25,077 nt of DNA from a virus. The notes beneath the pieces were generated by a model. It was not told where the DNA came from. It did not search any database and was given only the letters and a program-made list of their open reading frames with translations. Where the stretch lies: IMG/VR virus record IMGVR_UViG_3300030101_000652, positions 1 through 25,077 of that record. One strand, 5' to 3'. This document shows positions 1 to 7,607 of this stretch, in pieces; position 1 is the stretch's first letter; the number at the start of each line of letters is the position of its first letter. Made by a program: the position numbers and the translations under genes.

Positions 1-468
1 TTCAGTAAGCTACGCTTTATGATTGTAGGGTGTGAGTGTAAGTGGGTGGTGATAGATCACCTTCACATGCTTGTCTCTACTACAATAGAGGGAGATGAAA
101 GAAGATCTATAGATGCTATCATGCATAGGCTTAGAACGCTTGTAGAGGAGACAGGAGCAGGTATTATACTTGTGTCGCACCTCAGACGCATTGATGGTAA
201 CAAAGGCCATGAGAACGGCATAGAGACAGGTCTAAGCCATCTAAGAGGTAGCCAGAGCATAGCACAACTCAGTGACTGTGTTATCTCCCTTGAGCGTAAT
301 CAACAAGCAGATGATCCTAGAGAAGCGTCAACTACTAGAGTCAGGGTACTTAAAAGTAGATACACTGGTGATGTAGGTATAGCTTGTCATTTGCTTTTTG
401 ATAATGACACTGGCAGACTGTCTGAGATAGAAGGAGCTAACGAAGTAGATGAAGAGATTAGTATTTGA
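1..468 (+). CDS. Replicative DNA helicase, T7 gp4/DnaB family, C-terminal part (5' end outside window)
   Basis: The frame is open from base 1, so the gene begins upstream of the window; an in-frame ATG at 19 is internal. What is visible is the end of a RecA-fold hexameric helicase that unwinds DNA at the phage fork using NTP. The segment VVIDHLHML fits the Walker B strand, IILVSHLRR is the following conserved strand, and LRGSQSIAQLSDCVISLERN is the signature near the end of gp4/DnaB helicase domains. The primase half, if fused as in T7, is not visible. The end overlaps the DNA polymerase start by 20 bases, as expected for a replication operon. Family assignment is firm. Whether this is a primase-helicase or a stand-alone helicase cannot be told from here. 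Confidence 0.93.
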   Translation, partial: FSKLRFMIVGCECKWVVIDHLHMLVSTTIEGDERRSIDAIMHRLRTLVEETGAGIILVSHLRRIDGNKGHENGIETGLSHLRGSQSIAQLSDCVISLERNQQADDPREASTTRVRVLKSRYTGDVGIACHLLFDNDTGRLSEIEGANEVDEEISI

Positions 469-2242
469 TATAGAAACCGATGATCTGTACGCAACTAAGA
501 TATGGTGTCTTGTTGCTAAGGATGTTGAGGACGGCAAGGTATACTCATACGGCCCTGATCAGATAGACGAGGGTTGTCAACTACTATGCGATGCAGATGA
601 ACTAATCGGCCATAACATAATAGGATTTGATCTACCTGTCATACGAGATCTTACTAGGTTTAAGACGATAGGATCAGGTCAGAAGATAGTTGACACTCTT
701 GTTCTATCTAGATTATTTGACCCTACTAGGGAAGCAGGTCATGGTCTTACGCCTTGGGGCTTCAGGCTTAAATCAAATAAGATAGAGTTCAATGATTTCT
801 CTGGTGGGTTTACGCAAGAGATGATGGACTATTGTATACAGGACGTAGAACTAAATGCTAAAGTTTATGAAGCTCTAAAAGAAGAGTCCAAGGGTTTTTC
901 TAGGGAGTGTGTAGATCTTGAGCATAGGGTGACTGAGATCTTGAAGGAGCAGGAGGCACATGGATTCTTATACGATGCAATGGGAGCTGACTTGTTACTT
1001 GCTGAGTTACGCGAGACAATCGCTAAAACGGAGGCAAAAGTTAAGGCAGTCTTTAAACCAAAAGTAACTAGAACCAAACTATATCCTAGACTTACCAAGA
1101 CGGGTAAGCTAAGTAAGATGGCAGATGAGTGTCACTATAAGAGTGGATCAGGTGTTAGACTGAGTGAGTCGGAGCACGAGCTTCTTACTTATAAGATGGG
1201 TAAAGTAAATCAAGATATATCTTCATGTGATCCAGTGGTCAGAAGAAGGACTAAAGATTTTAACCTAGGTTCTAGGCAACAAATAGGAGAGTACTTGCAG
1301 GAGTTTGGTTGGAACCCAACTGAATATACTGCACATGGTAGACCTATTGTGAATGAAAAGACTCTAGCTGAGGTGAAGGGTATACCTGAAGCTGATTTGA
1401 TAAATGCTTATCTGATGTATCAGAAGAGAGTATCTCAGATTAATTCATGGAACGAGGCAGTTCAAGACGATGGAAGGATACATGGTTTTGTCATATCAAA
1501 TGGGGCCGTGACGGGTCGCATGTCTCACCGCTCTCCAAACGCAGCTCAAGTACCTAACTCATCTTCTCCGTATGGTTCTAGATGTAGATCACTGTGGACT
1601 GTGCCTGATGGTTATAATCTAGTAGGTATAGATGCTAGTGGACTAGAGCTTAGGATGTTAGCACATTTTATGAACGACAAGGAGTATACAAATGATATTC
1701 TCAACGGAGACATTCACACCACTAATCAAAAGCTTGCAGGACTTGAATCAAGAGATCAGGCTAAAACTTTCATCTACGCCCTCTTGTACGGAGCAGGAAA
1801 TGAAAAGCTTGCTCTCGTGGTCGGAGGAAATAAGCAAGATGGCTCTAGACTTAGAGAATCATTCCTCAATAATCTACCATCATTCGCAACTCTTAAAGAA
1901 CAAGTTGCTAGAGCTTCAGAAAGAGGATACCTCAAAGGATTAGATGGCAGGAAGTTATTTGTAAGATCAGAACACTCAGCCCTCAATACCTTGTTACAGG
2001 GTGCAGGTGCTATAGTAATGAAGAAGGCATTAGTTATTCTAGATGACTATATCAAGGATCTAGATGCTCACTTCGTAGCTAATGTGCATGATGAATGGCA
2101 GATTGAGGTACGTGAAGATCAATCAGAAAAGGTAGGTGAGTATGGGGTGAAGGCTATTAGAGAGGCAGGGGAATACTTTAATCTTAATTGTCCTTTGGAC
2201 GGAGAATACAATGTCGGTAAAAACTGGAGTGAAACTCATTGA
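449..2242 (+). CDS. DNA polymerase, family A with 3'-5' exonuclease (T7 gp5-like)
   Basis: This is a 597-residue replicative polymerase. Proofreading motifs are present: Exo I FDIETD (D7, E9), Exo II around D61 (NIIGFD) and Exo III YCIQD (Y128, D132). Polymerase motifs follow: A as GIDASGLELR (catalytic D395), B as RDQAKTFIYALLYGAG (R435, K439, Y443) and C as VHDEW (H547, D548, E549). All catalytic residues are in place, so the enzyme should be active. It is about 100 residues shorter than T7 gp5 (704). By inference it may lack the extra thumb insertion that binds host thioredoxin. I saw no CxxCxGxG zinc motif of the kind reported in some marine phage polymerases. The start ATG lies inside the helicase gene and the 3' end overlaps the next gene by 32 bases, indicating tight co-translation. 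Confidence 0.97.
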   Translation: MKRLVFDIETDDLYATKIWCLVAKDVEDGKVYSYGPDQIDEGCQLLCDADELIGHNIIGFDLPVIRDLTRFKTIGSGQKIVDTLVLSRLFDPTREAGHGLTPWGFRLKSNKIEFNDFSGGFTQEMMDYCIQDVELNAKVYEALKEESKGFSRECVDLEHRVTEILKEQEAHGFLYDAMGADLLLAELRETIAKTEAKVKAVFKPKVTRTKLYPRLTKTGKLSKMADECHYKSGSGVRLSESEHELLTYKMGKVNQDISSCDPVVRRRTKDFNLGSRQQIGEYLQEFGWNPTEYTAHGRPIVNEKTLAEVKGIPEADLINAYLMYQKRVSQINSWNEAVQDDGRIHGFVISNGAVTGRMSHRSPNAAQVPNSSSPYGSRCRSLWTVPDGYNLVGIDASGLELRMLAHFMNDKEYTNDILNGDIHTTNQKLAGLESRDQAKTFIYALLYGAGNEKLALVVGGNKQDGSRLRESFLNNLPSFATLKEQVARASERGYLKGLDGRKLFVRSEHSALNTLLQGAGAIVMKKALVILDDYIKDLDAHFVANVHDEWQIEVREDQSEKVGEYGVKAIREAGEYFNLNCPLDGEYNVGKNWSETH

Positions 2243-2711
2243 CATAGATTATGAAGATGTTGCAAAAGCTAAAAACTTAGCTACAGAACTAGGTCATTTA
2301 AATAATTCTATTACAAAAGGAAAAGGAAATATCTACGGATTTATAGGAGAACTAATAACCGCAAAATTTTTAAACACTAAGCTGTCTAACACCTACGACT
2401 ATGATCTAATACATAATGGGATTAAACTAGATGTTAAGACAAAGAAAGTGTCTTCTGAGCCTAAGAATTATTATGAATGTTCAGTTGCTAATTTAAATAC
2501 AAAGCAAGACTGTGATGCTTATGTATTTACTAGAGTTATGAATGATTTATCAAGGGGTTGGATATTAGGATTTATGCCTAAAAAAGAATACCTAAGCAAA
2601 GCTAAGTTCTTAAAGAAAGGAGAAGTAGACCCATCAAACAACTGGACAGTCAGCACGGATTGTTATAATTTAAGTATTTCTAGTTTGAAACCTATCGAGG
2701 AGTTAATATGA
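2211..2711 (+). CDS. Predicted PD-(D/E)XK nuclease, 166 aa, family not recognised
   Basis: I do not recognise a named family. The sequence carries an ordered PD-(D/E)XK-like signature: E47 in GFIGELITAKFL, an acidic pair near D63/D65 in TYDYDLIHNG, then D74-V-K76 in KLDVKTKK. This spacing fits a metal-dependent endonuclease core. The rest is mixed alpha/beta with aromatic residues and no membrane segment. The ATG at 2211 sits inside the polymerase gene, and its stop overlaps the next ATG as ATGA. Position between the polymerase and three further nuclease candidates suggests a role in phage DNA processing or host DNA breakdown. The nuclease fold is inferred from a short motif; an unrelated DNA-binding protein is possible. 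Confidence 0.7.
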   Translation: MSVKTGVKLIDIDYEDVAKAKNLATELGHLNNSITKGKGNIYGFIGELITAKFLNTKLSNTYDYDLIHNGIKLDVKTKKVSSEPKNYYECSVANLNTKQDCDAYVFTRVMNDLSRGWILGFMPKKEYLSKAKFLKKGEVDPSNNWTVSTDCYNLSISSLKPIEELI

Positions 2712-3007
2712 AACCAAAGCATAGTCCAAGCAGAACAGGTGACATGGCTGAACACTACGCTATTACTTATCTGTGGGATAATGGCTATCATGTATTCAGA
2801 AACTGTGGATGCACTGGCCCTGTAGATATTGTAGCTATTAGTCCAGATGGAGATGTCAAACTGATAGATGTCAAATCTTATAAAGATAGTAGGTTATCAG
2901 CTAGGACGGAGGAGCAGAAAAGGATGGGTGTGCAGTACTTACACTACAATTCTAAGTCTCGTAAGATAAAGTTTGTTAAGCATAGAAAACAAAATGACGG
3001 AACATAA
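2708..3007 (+). CDS. Small predicted PD-(D/E)XK nuclease (Hjc/intron-endonuclease-like), 99 aa
   Basis: A compact nuclease-like protein. GDMAEHYAITYLWDNGYHVF provides E15 on a first helix, GPVDIVAIS provides D40, and LIDVKSYK provides D54-x-K56. This E...D...DxK order is the minimal PD-(D/E)XK core of Holliday-junction-resolvase-like and group I intron-type endonucleases. The tail (residues 85-99) is basic and could contact DNA. A GAGGAG ribosome site about 5 bases before the ATG supports the start, which overlaps the preceding stop (ATGA). The end overlaps the next gene by 14 bases. Substrate is unknown: resolution of branched intermediates or cutting of host DNA are both plausible. Confidence 0.72.
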   Translation: MKPKHSPSRTGDMAEHYAITYLWDNGYHVFRNCGCTGPVDIVAISPDGDVKLIDVKSYKDSRLSARTEEQKRMGVQYLHYNSKSRKIKFVKHRKQNDGT

Positions 3008-3776
3008 ATCTGAAGGTGGTCATTGGTACGATAGAGATGGAGAACCAAGATACACTATCAAAGGTGCTAATGGTAAAGAGAGAAAAACAACTTTACGAGA
3101 TGCAAAGAAGAATGGATATGTACCATCTGTTACTACTGTAATAGATATTCTAGACAAGCCATCTTTAAATGTGTGGAAAGTTAATAAAGCTTTAGAAGCT
3201 TCTATATCTCTACAGAGAAAAGACGATGAGACTGACAGTGGGTTTATCAATAGATGCAAACAAGAGTATCAAAAGATAGGATCAACCGCAGCTTCAGAGG
3301 GAACAAAAATACATGCCTTGATAGAAGAAGGCTTTCTAAATAAAACAACAAACAAAACTTATGAAGTTGTTCAAGATTATTTAGATAAGTCGTTTCCAAA
3401 CCAACAGTGGATAGCTGAGGATTCTTTTTGTTCTAGCTTAGGTTATGGTGGTAAGATAGATCTGTATTCTAAGTCTGGAATATTTGTTGACTTTAAAACA
3501 AAAGACTATCTTAAAGGTAAGAAGCCTTCGTCTTTAGCTTTTGATTCTTATGGGATGCAACTATCAGCGTATGGACAAGGTTGTGGGTTTGACAAAATAA
3601 AAAGAGTTTCTATTTTTATAGACAGACAAGAGCCTACCTTTATACTTGGACATGTGTGGGATGATACACACAACAAACATAAAGAAATGTTTAACAGTTT
3701 GCTTACGTATTGGAAGCTAGTTAAAAACTATGATCCTTCTTTTGTGCTTGACAAAACGTCAAATGAAACCCTATAA
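2994..3776 (+). CDS. RecB-like/lambda-exonuclease-type PD-(D/E)XK exonuclease
   Basis: A 260-residue protein with the full RecB-type nuclease motif set: H107 in EGTKIHALIEEGF, D156 in GYGGKIDLY, D166-F-K168 in IFVDFKTKD, and the QxxxY motif (Q189, Y193) in GMQLSAYGQG. These are the metal and DNA-binding residues of processive 5'-3' exonucleases and of the PDDEXK_1 family. In T7-like phages this slot between polymerase and structural genes is filled by the gp6 exonuclease, so the likely job is degrading host DNA, removing primers or recombination. I prefer the ATG at 2994. An in-frame TTG at 2973 would add seven residues but lies deeper in the upstream gene and has no better ribosome site. Confidence 0.85.
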   Translation: MTEHKSEGGHWYDRDGEPRYTIKGANGKERKTTLRDAKKNGYVPSVTTVIDILDKPSLNVWKVNKALEASISLQRKDDETDSGFINRCKQEYQKIGSTAASEGTKIHALIEEGFLNKTTNKTYEVVQDYLDKSFPNQQWIAEDSFCSSLGYGGKIDLYSKSGIFVDFKTKDYLKGKKPSSLAFDSYGMQLSAYGQGCGFDKIKRVSIFIDRQEPTFILGHVWDDTHNKHKEMFNSLLTYWKLVKNYDPSFVLDKTSNETL

Positions 3777-3789
3777 TAAAAGGTTTACC

Positions 3790-4098
3790 ATGAATAGTAA
3801 TAAACTAAAACAAATAAACAGAAAAACAGAGAGATTGTTAGTAGAGTGGCTTTCTATGATGGTATCTGAAGAAGAAGCTAAACAAATAAACACAAAGAAC
3901 ATTATGCAGTTTATGCCTACAGAGATACACGCTCCTCTCAACACTGGCGTTAGATGTGTACCTATGACTCCTAGATGGATAAAGAAGGAACTAAAGAAGC
4001 TGGTCAAAAAAGACAAAAGCTTTGATGTTGACTCTATAACATTAGGTGATTTAGAACAGATAGCAGAGAGACAAAGAGTGTTGCATGCCAGCACGTAA
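3790..4098 (+). CDS. Hypothetical small helical protein, 102 aa
   Basis: Not recognised. The protein is charged and predicted helical. It begins with a Lys/Arg-rich stretch (KLKQINRKTERL), has a Pro-containing middle (PMTPRWIKKELKKLVKKDK) and ends in an acidic/basic helix. There are no cysteines forming a motif and no membrane segment. The ATG at 3790 is preceded by AAAAGG at about the right spacing. In-frame ATGs at 3763 and 3730 would lengthen it but overlap the exonuclease gene. The end overlaps the endonuclease I start by 14 bases. Location between an exonuclease and a junction-resolving endonuclease suggests an accessory role in DNA metabolism, but that is only context. Confidence 0.72.
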   Translation: MNSNKLKQINRKTERLLVEWLSMMVSEEEAKQINTKNIMQFMPTEIHAPLNTGVRCVPMTPRWIKKELKKLVKKDKSFDVDSITLGDLEQIAERQRVLHAST

Positions 4099-4570
4099 GC
4101 CAAGAGTAAAAAGACCTAACCTCAGACATCTTGGATATGATTCGATATGGGAAGCTAACCTACACGAATCTATTTTAAAAGATTGGAAACATCATACTGA
4201 GTCTGTATCTTATATAACTCATCATACATACAAGCCTGACTTCATAAGAAAGATCAAAGGTAAGAAGATATTGCTAGAATCTAAAGGTAGATTCTGGGAT
4301 CATGCTGAATACAGTAAGTATCTTTGGGTTCAAAAAGCTTTACCTAAAAACACTGAATTGGTATTCTTATTTGCTAACCCTGCTTCTCCCATGCCCGGAG
4401 CTAAAAGGAGAAAGGATGGAACTAAACGTACTCATGCTGAATGGGCAGAGACAAATGGATTTAGATGGTATAGTGAAGATACTATGCCAGATAAATGGAT
4501 AGATGTATCAGCTAAAGATACAGAAGATTTTAAGAAACGTAATGACAAAACTAACAAGGAGTTTGAGTAG
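4085..4570 (+). CDS. Endonuclease I / Holliday junction resolvase, T7 gp3-like
   Basis: A 161-residue homologue of T7 endonuclease I, which resolves branched DNA and helps break down host DNA. Matching landmarks, in order: an acidic residue in SIWEANLHES (E23, the equivalent of T7 E20), HHTYKPDF (D52, T7 D55), ILLESKGRFW (E65-x-K67, T7 E65/K67), a basic loop after LFANPASP, and the HAEWAETNGF/DKWI tail that parallels YGEWCEKHG and AEWI in T7. The last 20 residues are an added charged tail. Overlaps on both sides (14 bases upstream, 1 base downstream) place it firmly in the replication operon. Function is assigned with high confidence from the aligned catalytic residues. Confidence 0.92.
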   Translation: MPARKPRVKRPNLRHLGYDSIWEANLHESILKDWKHHTESVSYITHHTYKPDFIRKIKGKKILLESKGRFWDHAEYSKYLWVQKALPKNTELVFLFANPASPMPGAKRRKDGTKRTHAEWAETNGFRWYSEDTMPDKWIDVSAKDTEDFKKRNDKTNKEFE

Positions 4571-4896
4571 TGAGTATTGATGACGCAACACCAGAAGAAT
4601 GGGATAACGCATACAATAATGCTTTAGGTAAGTCTTATTCTAAGATAATTAACAGCACAATAACAGATAATGTTAATCATCCTCCACACTACAACAGAGG
4701 GGGAATAGAGTGTATAGAAGCAATACAAGCCATGCTAACACCTGATGAGTTTGTAGGCTATCTACGTGGCAACTCTTTGAAGTATCGTTGGAGAATGAGA
4801 TATAAATCTAATCCAGTTCAAGATATGGAGAAGGCTCAGTGGTATGAGAAAAAGCTGATGCAATTTTGGCTGGAGAACAAGGATGATCTGGGATAG
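4570..4896 (+). CDS. DUF3310 protein (T7 gp1.7-like nucleotide kinase family)
   Basis: A 108-residue protein whose residues 36-100 carry the DUF3310 pattern: NHPPHYNRGGIECIEAIQ, then FVGYLRGNSLKYRWR, then DMEKAQWYEKKL. In T7 the related gp1.7 is a nucleotide kinase that phosphorylates dTMP/dGMP; that this copy does the same is inferred from family membership. The gene starts with GTG, whose first G is the last base of the preceding TAG, so translation is coupled. The first 35 residues are a poorly conserved acidic/polar leader. Placement just before nrdA fits a role in deoxynucleotide supply. Confidence 0.88.
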   Translation: MSIDDATPEEWDNAYNNALGKSYSKIINSTITDNVNHPPHYNRGGIECIEAIQAMLTPDEFVGYLRGNSLKYRWRMRYKSNPVQDMEKAQWYEKKLMQFWLENKDDLG

Positions 4897-5047
4897 GAAA
4901 CAAGAAAGAAGTAAAGCTTTTAACAGAAAGAAACAAGCTAAGAACAAAGCAAGAACCAAGAACTACAGAAAAACACAGCTAAGAGAGAAGGAAGATTTTG
5001 ATGATATTAAAAACTGGCAAAGAGGATTATCTGGGGATACAGATTGA
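4883..5047 (+). CDS. Tiny, highly basic protein, 54 aa, nested between DUF3310 and nrdA
   Basis: This short gene fills the gap between DUF3310 and nrdA. It starts at ATG 4883 with a GGAG motif about 7 bases upstream, overlaps DUF3310 by 14 bases and runs 47 bases into nrdA in another frame. The product has 17 Lys/Arg in 54 residues by hand count (RKKQAKNKARTKNYRK in the middle), then an acidic and polar end. It has no membrane segment and no cysteine. Such composition suggests nucleic-acid binding, but no family is recognised. Good start signals and exact packing argue that it is real; chance basic composition in AT-rich A-runs is the main alternative. Confidence 0.62.
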   Translation: MIWDRKQERSKAFNRKKQAKNKARTKNYRKTQLREKEDFDDIKNWQRGLSGDTD

Positions 5048-6908
5048 CTATGATAAAGAAGATAAACTAACTGAGTTTTCTTTAGCAACATTAAAAGATA
5101 GATACTTATATGGAGATGAGACACATGCTCAACATGCTTTTGCGAGGGCTTCTGTATTCGGTGCTACGTATCAAGGAGTTACTGATTTCAATTTTGCACA
5201 GCGACTTTATAACTACGCAAGTGATAATTGGTTCATGTTTAGCACTCCTATCCTTAGTAACGGTGGACTTGAGCGTGGTCAGCCTATCTCTTGCTTTCTT
5301 AATTATGTTCCTGATTCAAGGGGCGGTTTATCTGATCACCATGATGAAAACATATGGTTGGCCTCAGCAGGTGGAGGTATCGGTGGATATTGGGGTGATA
5401 TTAGGAGTAATGGCGTATCTACTTCTAACGGCAGTGAGTCTACTGGTAGTATTCCTTTCATGCATGTAATTGATTCTCAGATGTTAGCCTACAATCAAGG
5501 CAAAACAAGAAGAGGATCTTATGCAGCGTATATGGATATATCTCATCCAGAGATTGAAGAATTCATAGCCATGAGAAAAACAACAGGTGGAGATCTAAAT
5601 CGTAAGTGTCTTAACCTACATAATGGTGTAAATATTACAGATGAATTTTTACAAGCTGTAAAACAAGATCAACCTTGGAGACTCATAGATCCTAAAACTA
5701 AAACAGCTATCAAAACATTACAGGCTAGGGATCTATGGTGGCAGTTAATCCACACTAGAGCAGAAACAGGAGAACCTTACATAGTTAACTTAGACAGGTG
5801 TAATGAAGCAATGCCCAGACCTCAGAAAGATATGGGTTTAAAAATTAGACAGAGTAATTTATGCTCTGAAATAACGCTTCCTACAGATGAAGAACGTACA
5901 GCAGTTTGTTGTTTGTCTAGTGTTAACCTAGAATATTTTGATGAGTGGAAAGATGATCCTTTCTTCGTACAAGATTTAATTAAAATGTTGGATAACATTC
6001 TTGAGCACTTTATATCTAACACTTCTAATGTAGCTGATGCATTGGAAAAACCAAACACATTACAGGAGTTTATGAATTATGTCAGAGAGGGAGAAACTCG
6101 TGATAAACAAAAAGAATACAACGGCAAATCAAAAGCCGCTTATTCAGCATATAGAGAACGTGCAGTCGGCCTTGGAGCAATGGGCTTTCATAGCTACCTT
6201 CAACGTAATTCAATTCCTTTCGAGGGAATGTATGCAGCCTCCTTCAATAACAGATGCTTTAAATATATCAAAGAACAGGCTGAACAAGCTTCTAAACTTC
6301 TTGGCGAGTCTAGGGGCGAGGCTCCTGACATGGTTGGTACTGGTCTTCGTAATTCTTGTTTGCTTGCTGTTGCCCCTAATGCTTCTAGTAGTATTATATG
6401 CGGTGGAACGAGTCCTTCTATTGAGCCAATCAGGGCTAACGTCTTTACGCACAAAACTCTCACAGGTTCTTTCAAAGTAAAAAACAAATATTTAGAATTG
6501 CTTCTTGATCAGAGAGGTATTAATAACGATAAGACTTGGCAGAGCATAGCAGCTAATGAGGGATCTGTTGAACATTTAGATGAGCTAACAGATGAAGAAA
6601 AAGAAGTATTTAAAACAGCACCAGACATAAATCAGATATGGGTTGTTGAACATGCATATCAAAGGCAAAATTATATATGTCAGTCTCAGTCAGTAAATTT
6701 ATTCTTTATACCTCCTCCAGCTACGGCTGATCAAGAGATACATGATGAATACTTACAATATGTACACAACGTACACTGGACAGGAGCTAACAAACTTAAA
6801 TCTATGTATTACTTGAGATCTAATGCTGCTAGAAATACAGAGAATGTTAATGTTAAAATACCAAGGATTAACTTAGAAGAGCAAGAGTGCTTGAGTTGTG
6901 AAGGATAA
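5001..6908 (+). CDS. nrdA: Class I ribonucleoside-diphosphate reductase, alpha (large) subunit
   Basis: A 635-residue catalytic subunit that reduces ribonucleotides to deoxyribonucleotides using a radical delivered from NrdB. Visible active-site parts: first redox cysteine C98 in GQPISCFLNY, the NLCSEI motif with N286, C288 (thiyl) and E290, the partner cysteine C303 in AVCCLSSVNL, the PNASSS loop, the tyrosine pair in LKSMYYLRS for radical transfer, and a C-terminal redox pair C630-x-x-C633. The N-terminus enters the helical domain almost at once, so the roughly 90-residue ATP-cone that lets dATP switch the enzyme off in E. coli is missing. ATG 5001 follows GGAAG at good spacing; a TTG three bases earlier is less likely. 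The gene is separated from nrdB by six small genes. Confidence 0.97.
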   Translation: MILKTGKEDYLGIQIDYDKEDKLTEFSLATLKDRYLYGDETHAQHAFARASVFGATYQGVTDFNFAQRLYNYASDNWFMFSTPILSNGGLERGQPISCFLNYVPDSRGGLSDHHDENIWLASAGGGIGGYWGDIRSNGVSTSNGSESTGSIPFMHVIDSQMLAYNQGKTRRGSYAAYMDISHPEIEEFIAMRKTTGGDLNRKCLNLHNGVNITDEFLQAVKQDQPWRLIDPKTKTAIKTLQARDLWWQLIHTRAETGEPYIVNLDRCNEAMPRPQKDMGLKIRQSNLCSEITLPTDEERTAVCCLSSVNLEYFDEWKDDPFFVQDLIKMLDNILEHFISNTSNVADALEKPNTLQEFMNYVREGETRDKQKEYNGKSKAAYSAYRERAVGLGAMGFHSYLQRNSIPFEGMYAASFNNRCFKYIKEQAEQASKLLGESRGEAPDMVGTGLRNSCLLAVAPNASSSIICGGTSPSIEPIRANVFTHKTLTGSFKVKNKYLELLLDQRGINNDKTWQSIAANEGSVEHLDELTDEEKEVFKTAPDINQIWVVEHAYQRQNYICQSQSVNLFFIPPPATADQEIHDEYLQYVHNVHWTGANKLKSMYYLRSNAARNTENVNVKIPRINLEEQECLSCEG

Positions 6909-7062
6909 AATTTGGACAATTTGGAAATACACTATAGGAAGTTTTAGTGATGATAAAACAGTAGAATATGATAATGCAATCGCAATCCTACGAACCTTCA
7001 TTGTACTAGTAAACTTTATAACTTGTTTTTTCATCATAGCTAATGTAATTAAAAACTGGTAA
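6898..7062 (+). CDS. Small single-span membrane protein, 54 aa
   Basis: Read from the gap after nrdA: a GTG at 6898 overlaps the nrdA end by 11 bases and gives 54 residues ending four bases before the next ATG. The N-terminal half is polar with Trp (KIWTIWKYTIG) and an acidic stretch. Residues about 30-50 form one hydrophobic span (TFIVLVNFITCFFIIANV), followed by a short KNW tail. The ribosome site is weak, so coupling to nrdA termination is probably needed. Function unknown. It opens a run of small membrane proteins, a pattern often linked to envelope changes during infection, lysis timing or exclusion of other phages. Confidence 0.6.
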   Translation: MKDKIWTIWKYTIGSFSDDKTVEYDNAIAILRTFIVLVNFITCFFIIANVIKNW

Positions 7063-7066
7063 AAAT

Positions 7067-7429
7067 ATGAAAAATAAATTGATGTGGTTCTATCACTGCT
7101 GGAATAGCATAATGAATTTAAAGTACAACCCTATTGGGTATATTCCAAACCTAAGTATACAGATGTACTTTATGATAATCTTGTCTATACTCTGGACATT
7201 CACATTCTGCACTCTAATAGCTGGATGGTTGAATGTAGTCTCACTTGTATACGGACACGTTGCATTTATCTTTTCAGTCTTTTTTACTTATAGTATTTTT
7301 GAAGACGCAAAAAGAAATGGAAGAGAATGGTTTAGTAAATGGGAAAGAGACTATACTCTTTCAAGAGCATTTAAAGAAAAAGATAAAACAAAAAACGCTT
7401 GCAAGTGGGATTTGGAGAAAGAAGCATGA
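7067..7429 (+). CDS. Membrane protein with two predicted spans, 120 aa
   Basis: Not recognised. Residues about 30-55 (MYFMIILSILWTFTFCTLIA) and about 60-78 (LVYGHVAFIFSVFFTYSIF) are hydrophobic and long enough for two membrane helices. The N-terminus is aromatic-rich (WFYHCWNS). The C-terminal 40 residues are strongly charged (DAKRNGREWFSKWERDY and a Lys/Glu tail) and probably cytoplasmic. The stop overlaps the next ATG as ATGA, so it is translated with the lipoprotein gene that follows. It could be a holin-like or envelope-modifying protein; the spans are short of evidence for either. Confidence 0.75.
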   Translation: MKNKLMWFYHCWNSIMNLKYNPIGYIPNLSIQMYFMIILSILWTFTFCTLIAGWLNVVSLVYGHVAFIFSVFFTYSIFEDAKRNGREWFSKWERDYTLSRAFKEKDKTKNACKWDLEKEA

Positions 7430-7599
7430 GAATTATATTACCAATACTTTTATTAGTTGGATGCACAAGTACTGACTACAAACCAAACAAGTGGCACTAT
7501 CAAGGCCCAGATCATGTTAACTGTAGTTATGATAGAGAGCTTTTAAAAGTATGTAAAAAGATGGGGCCATATTGGATATGTGAGTGTATGTACACATAG
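7426..7599 (+). CDS. Small Cys-rich lipoprotein, 57 aa
   Basis: A classic short lipoprotein. A hydrophobic leader MRIILPILLLVGC ends in a lipobox (LVGC, lipidated Cys at 13), followed by TST and a mature part of about 45 residues with four further cysteines (near NCSYDR, KVCKKM, ICECMY). I chose ATG 7426 because GGAG lies 9 bases upstream and the leader then begins directly; an in-frame ATG at 7399 would put 9 polar residues before the leader. The product should be lipid-anchored in the envelope. No o-spanin is visible in the lysis cassette on the other strand, so this could serve as one, but it lacks the usual proline richness; exclusion is an alternative. Confidence 0.78.
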   Translation: MRIILPILLLVGCTSTDYKPNKWHYQGPDHVNCSYDRELLKVCKKMGPYWICECMYT

Positions 7600-7607
7600 G
7601 AGGGACT

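Noticed and set aside
5110-5469. 119-codon frame overlapping nrdA, and others at 6079-6480 and 1692-1943
   Set aside because: They lie in alternative frames of genes whose catalytic motifs are certain; no start signals.
7399-7425. Nine-residue upstream extension of the lipoprotein gene
   Set aside because: It would place polar residues before the signal peptide; the GGAG site and ATGA overlap fit the ATG at 7426.
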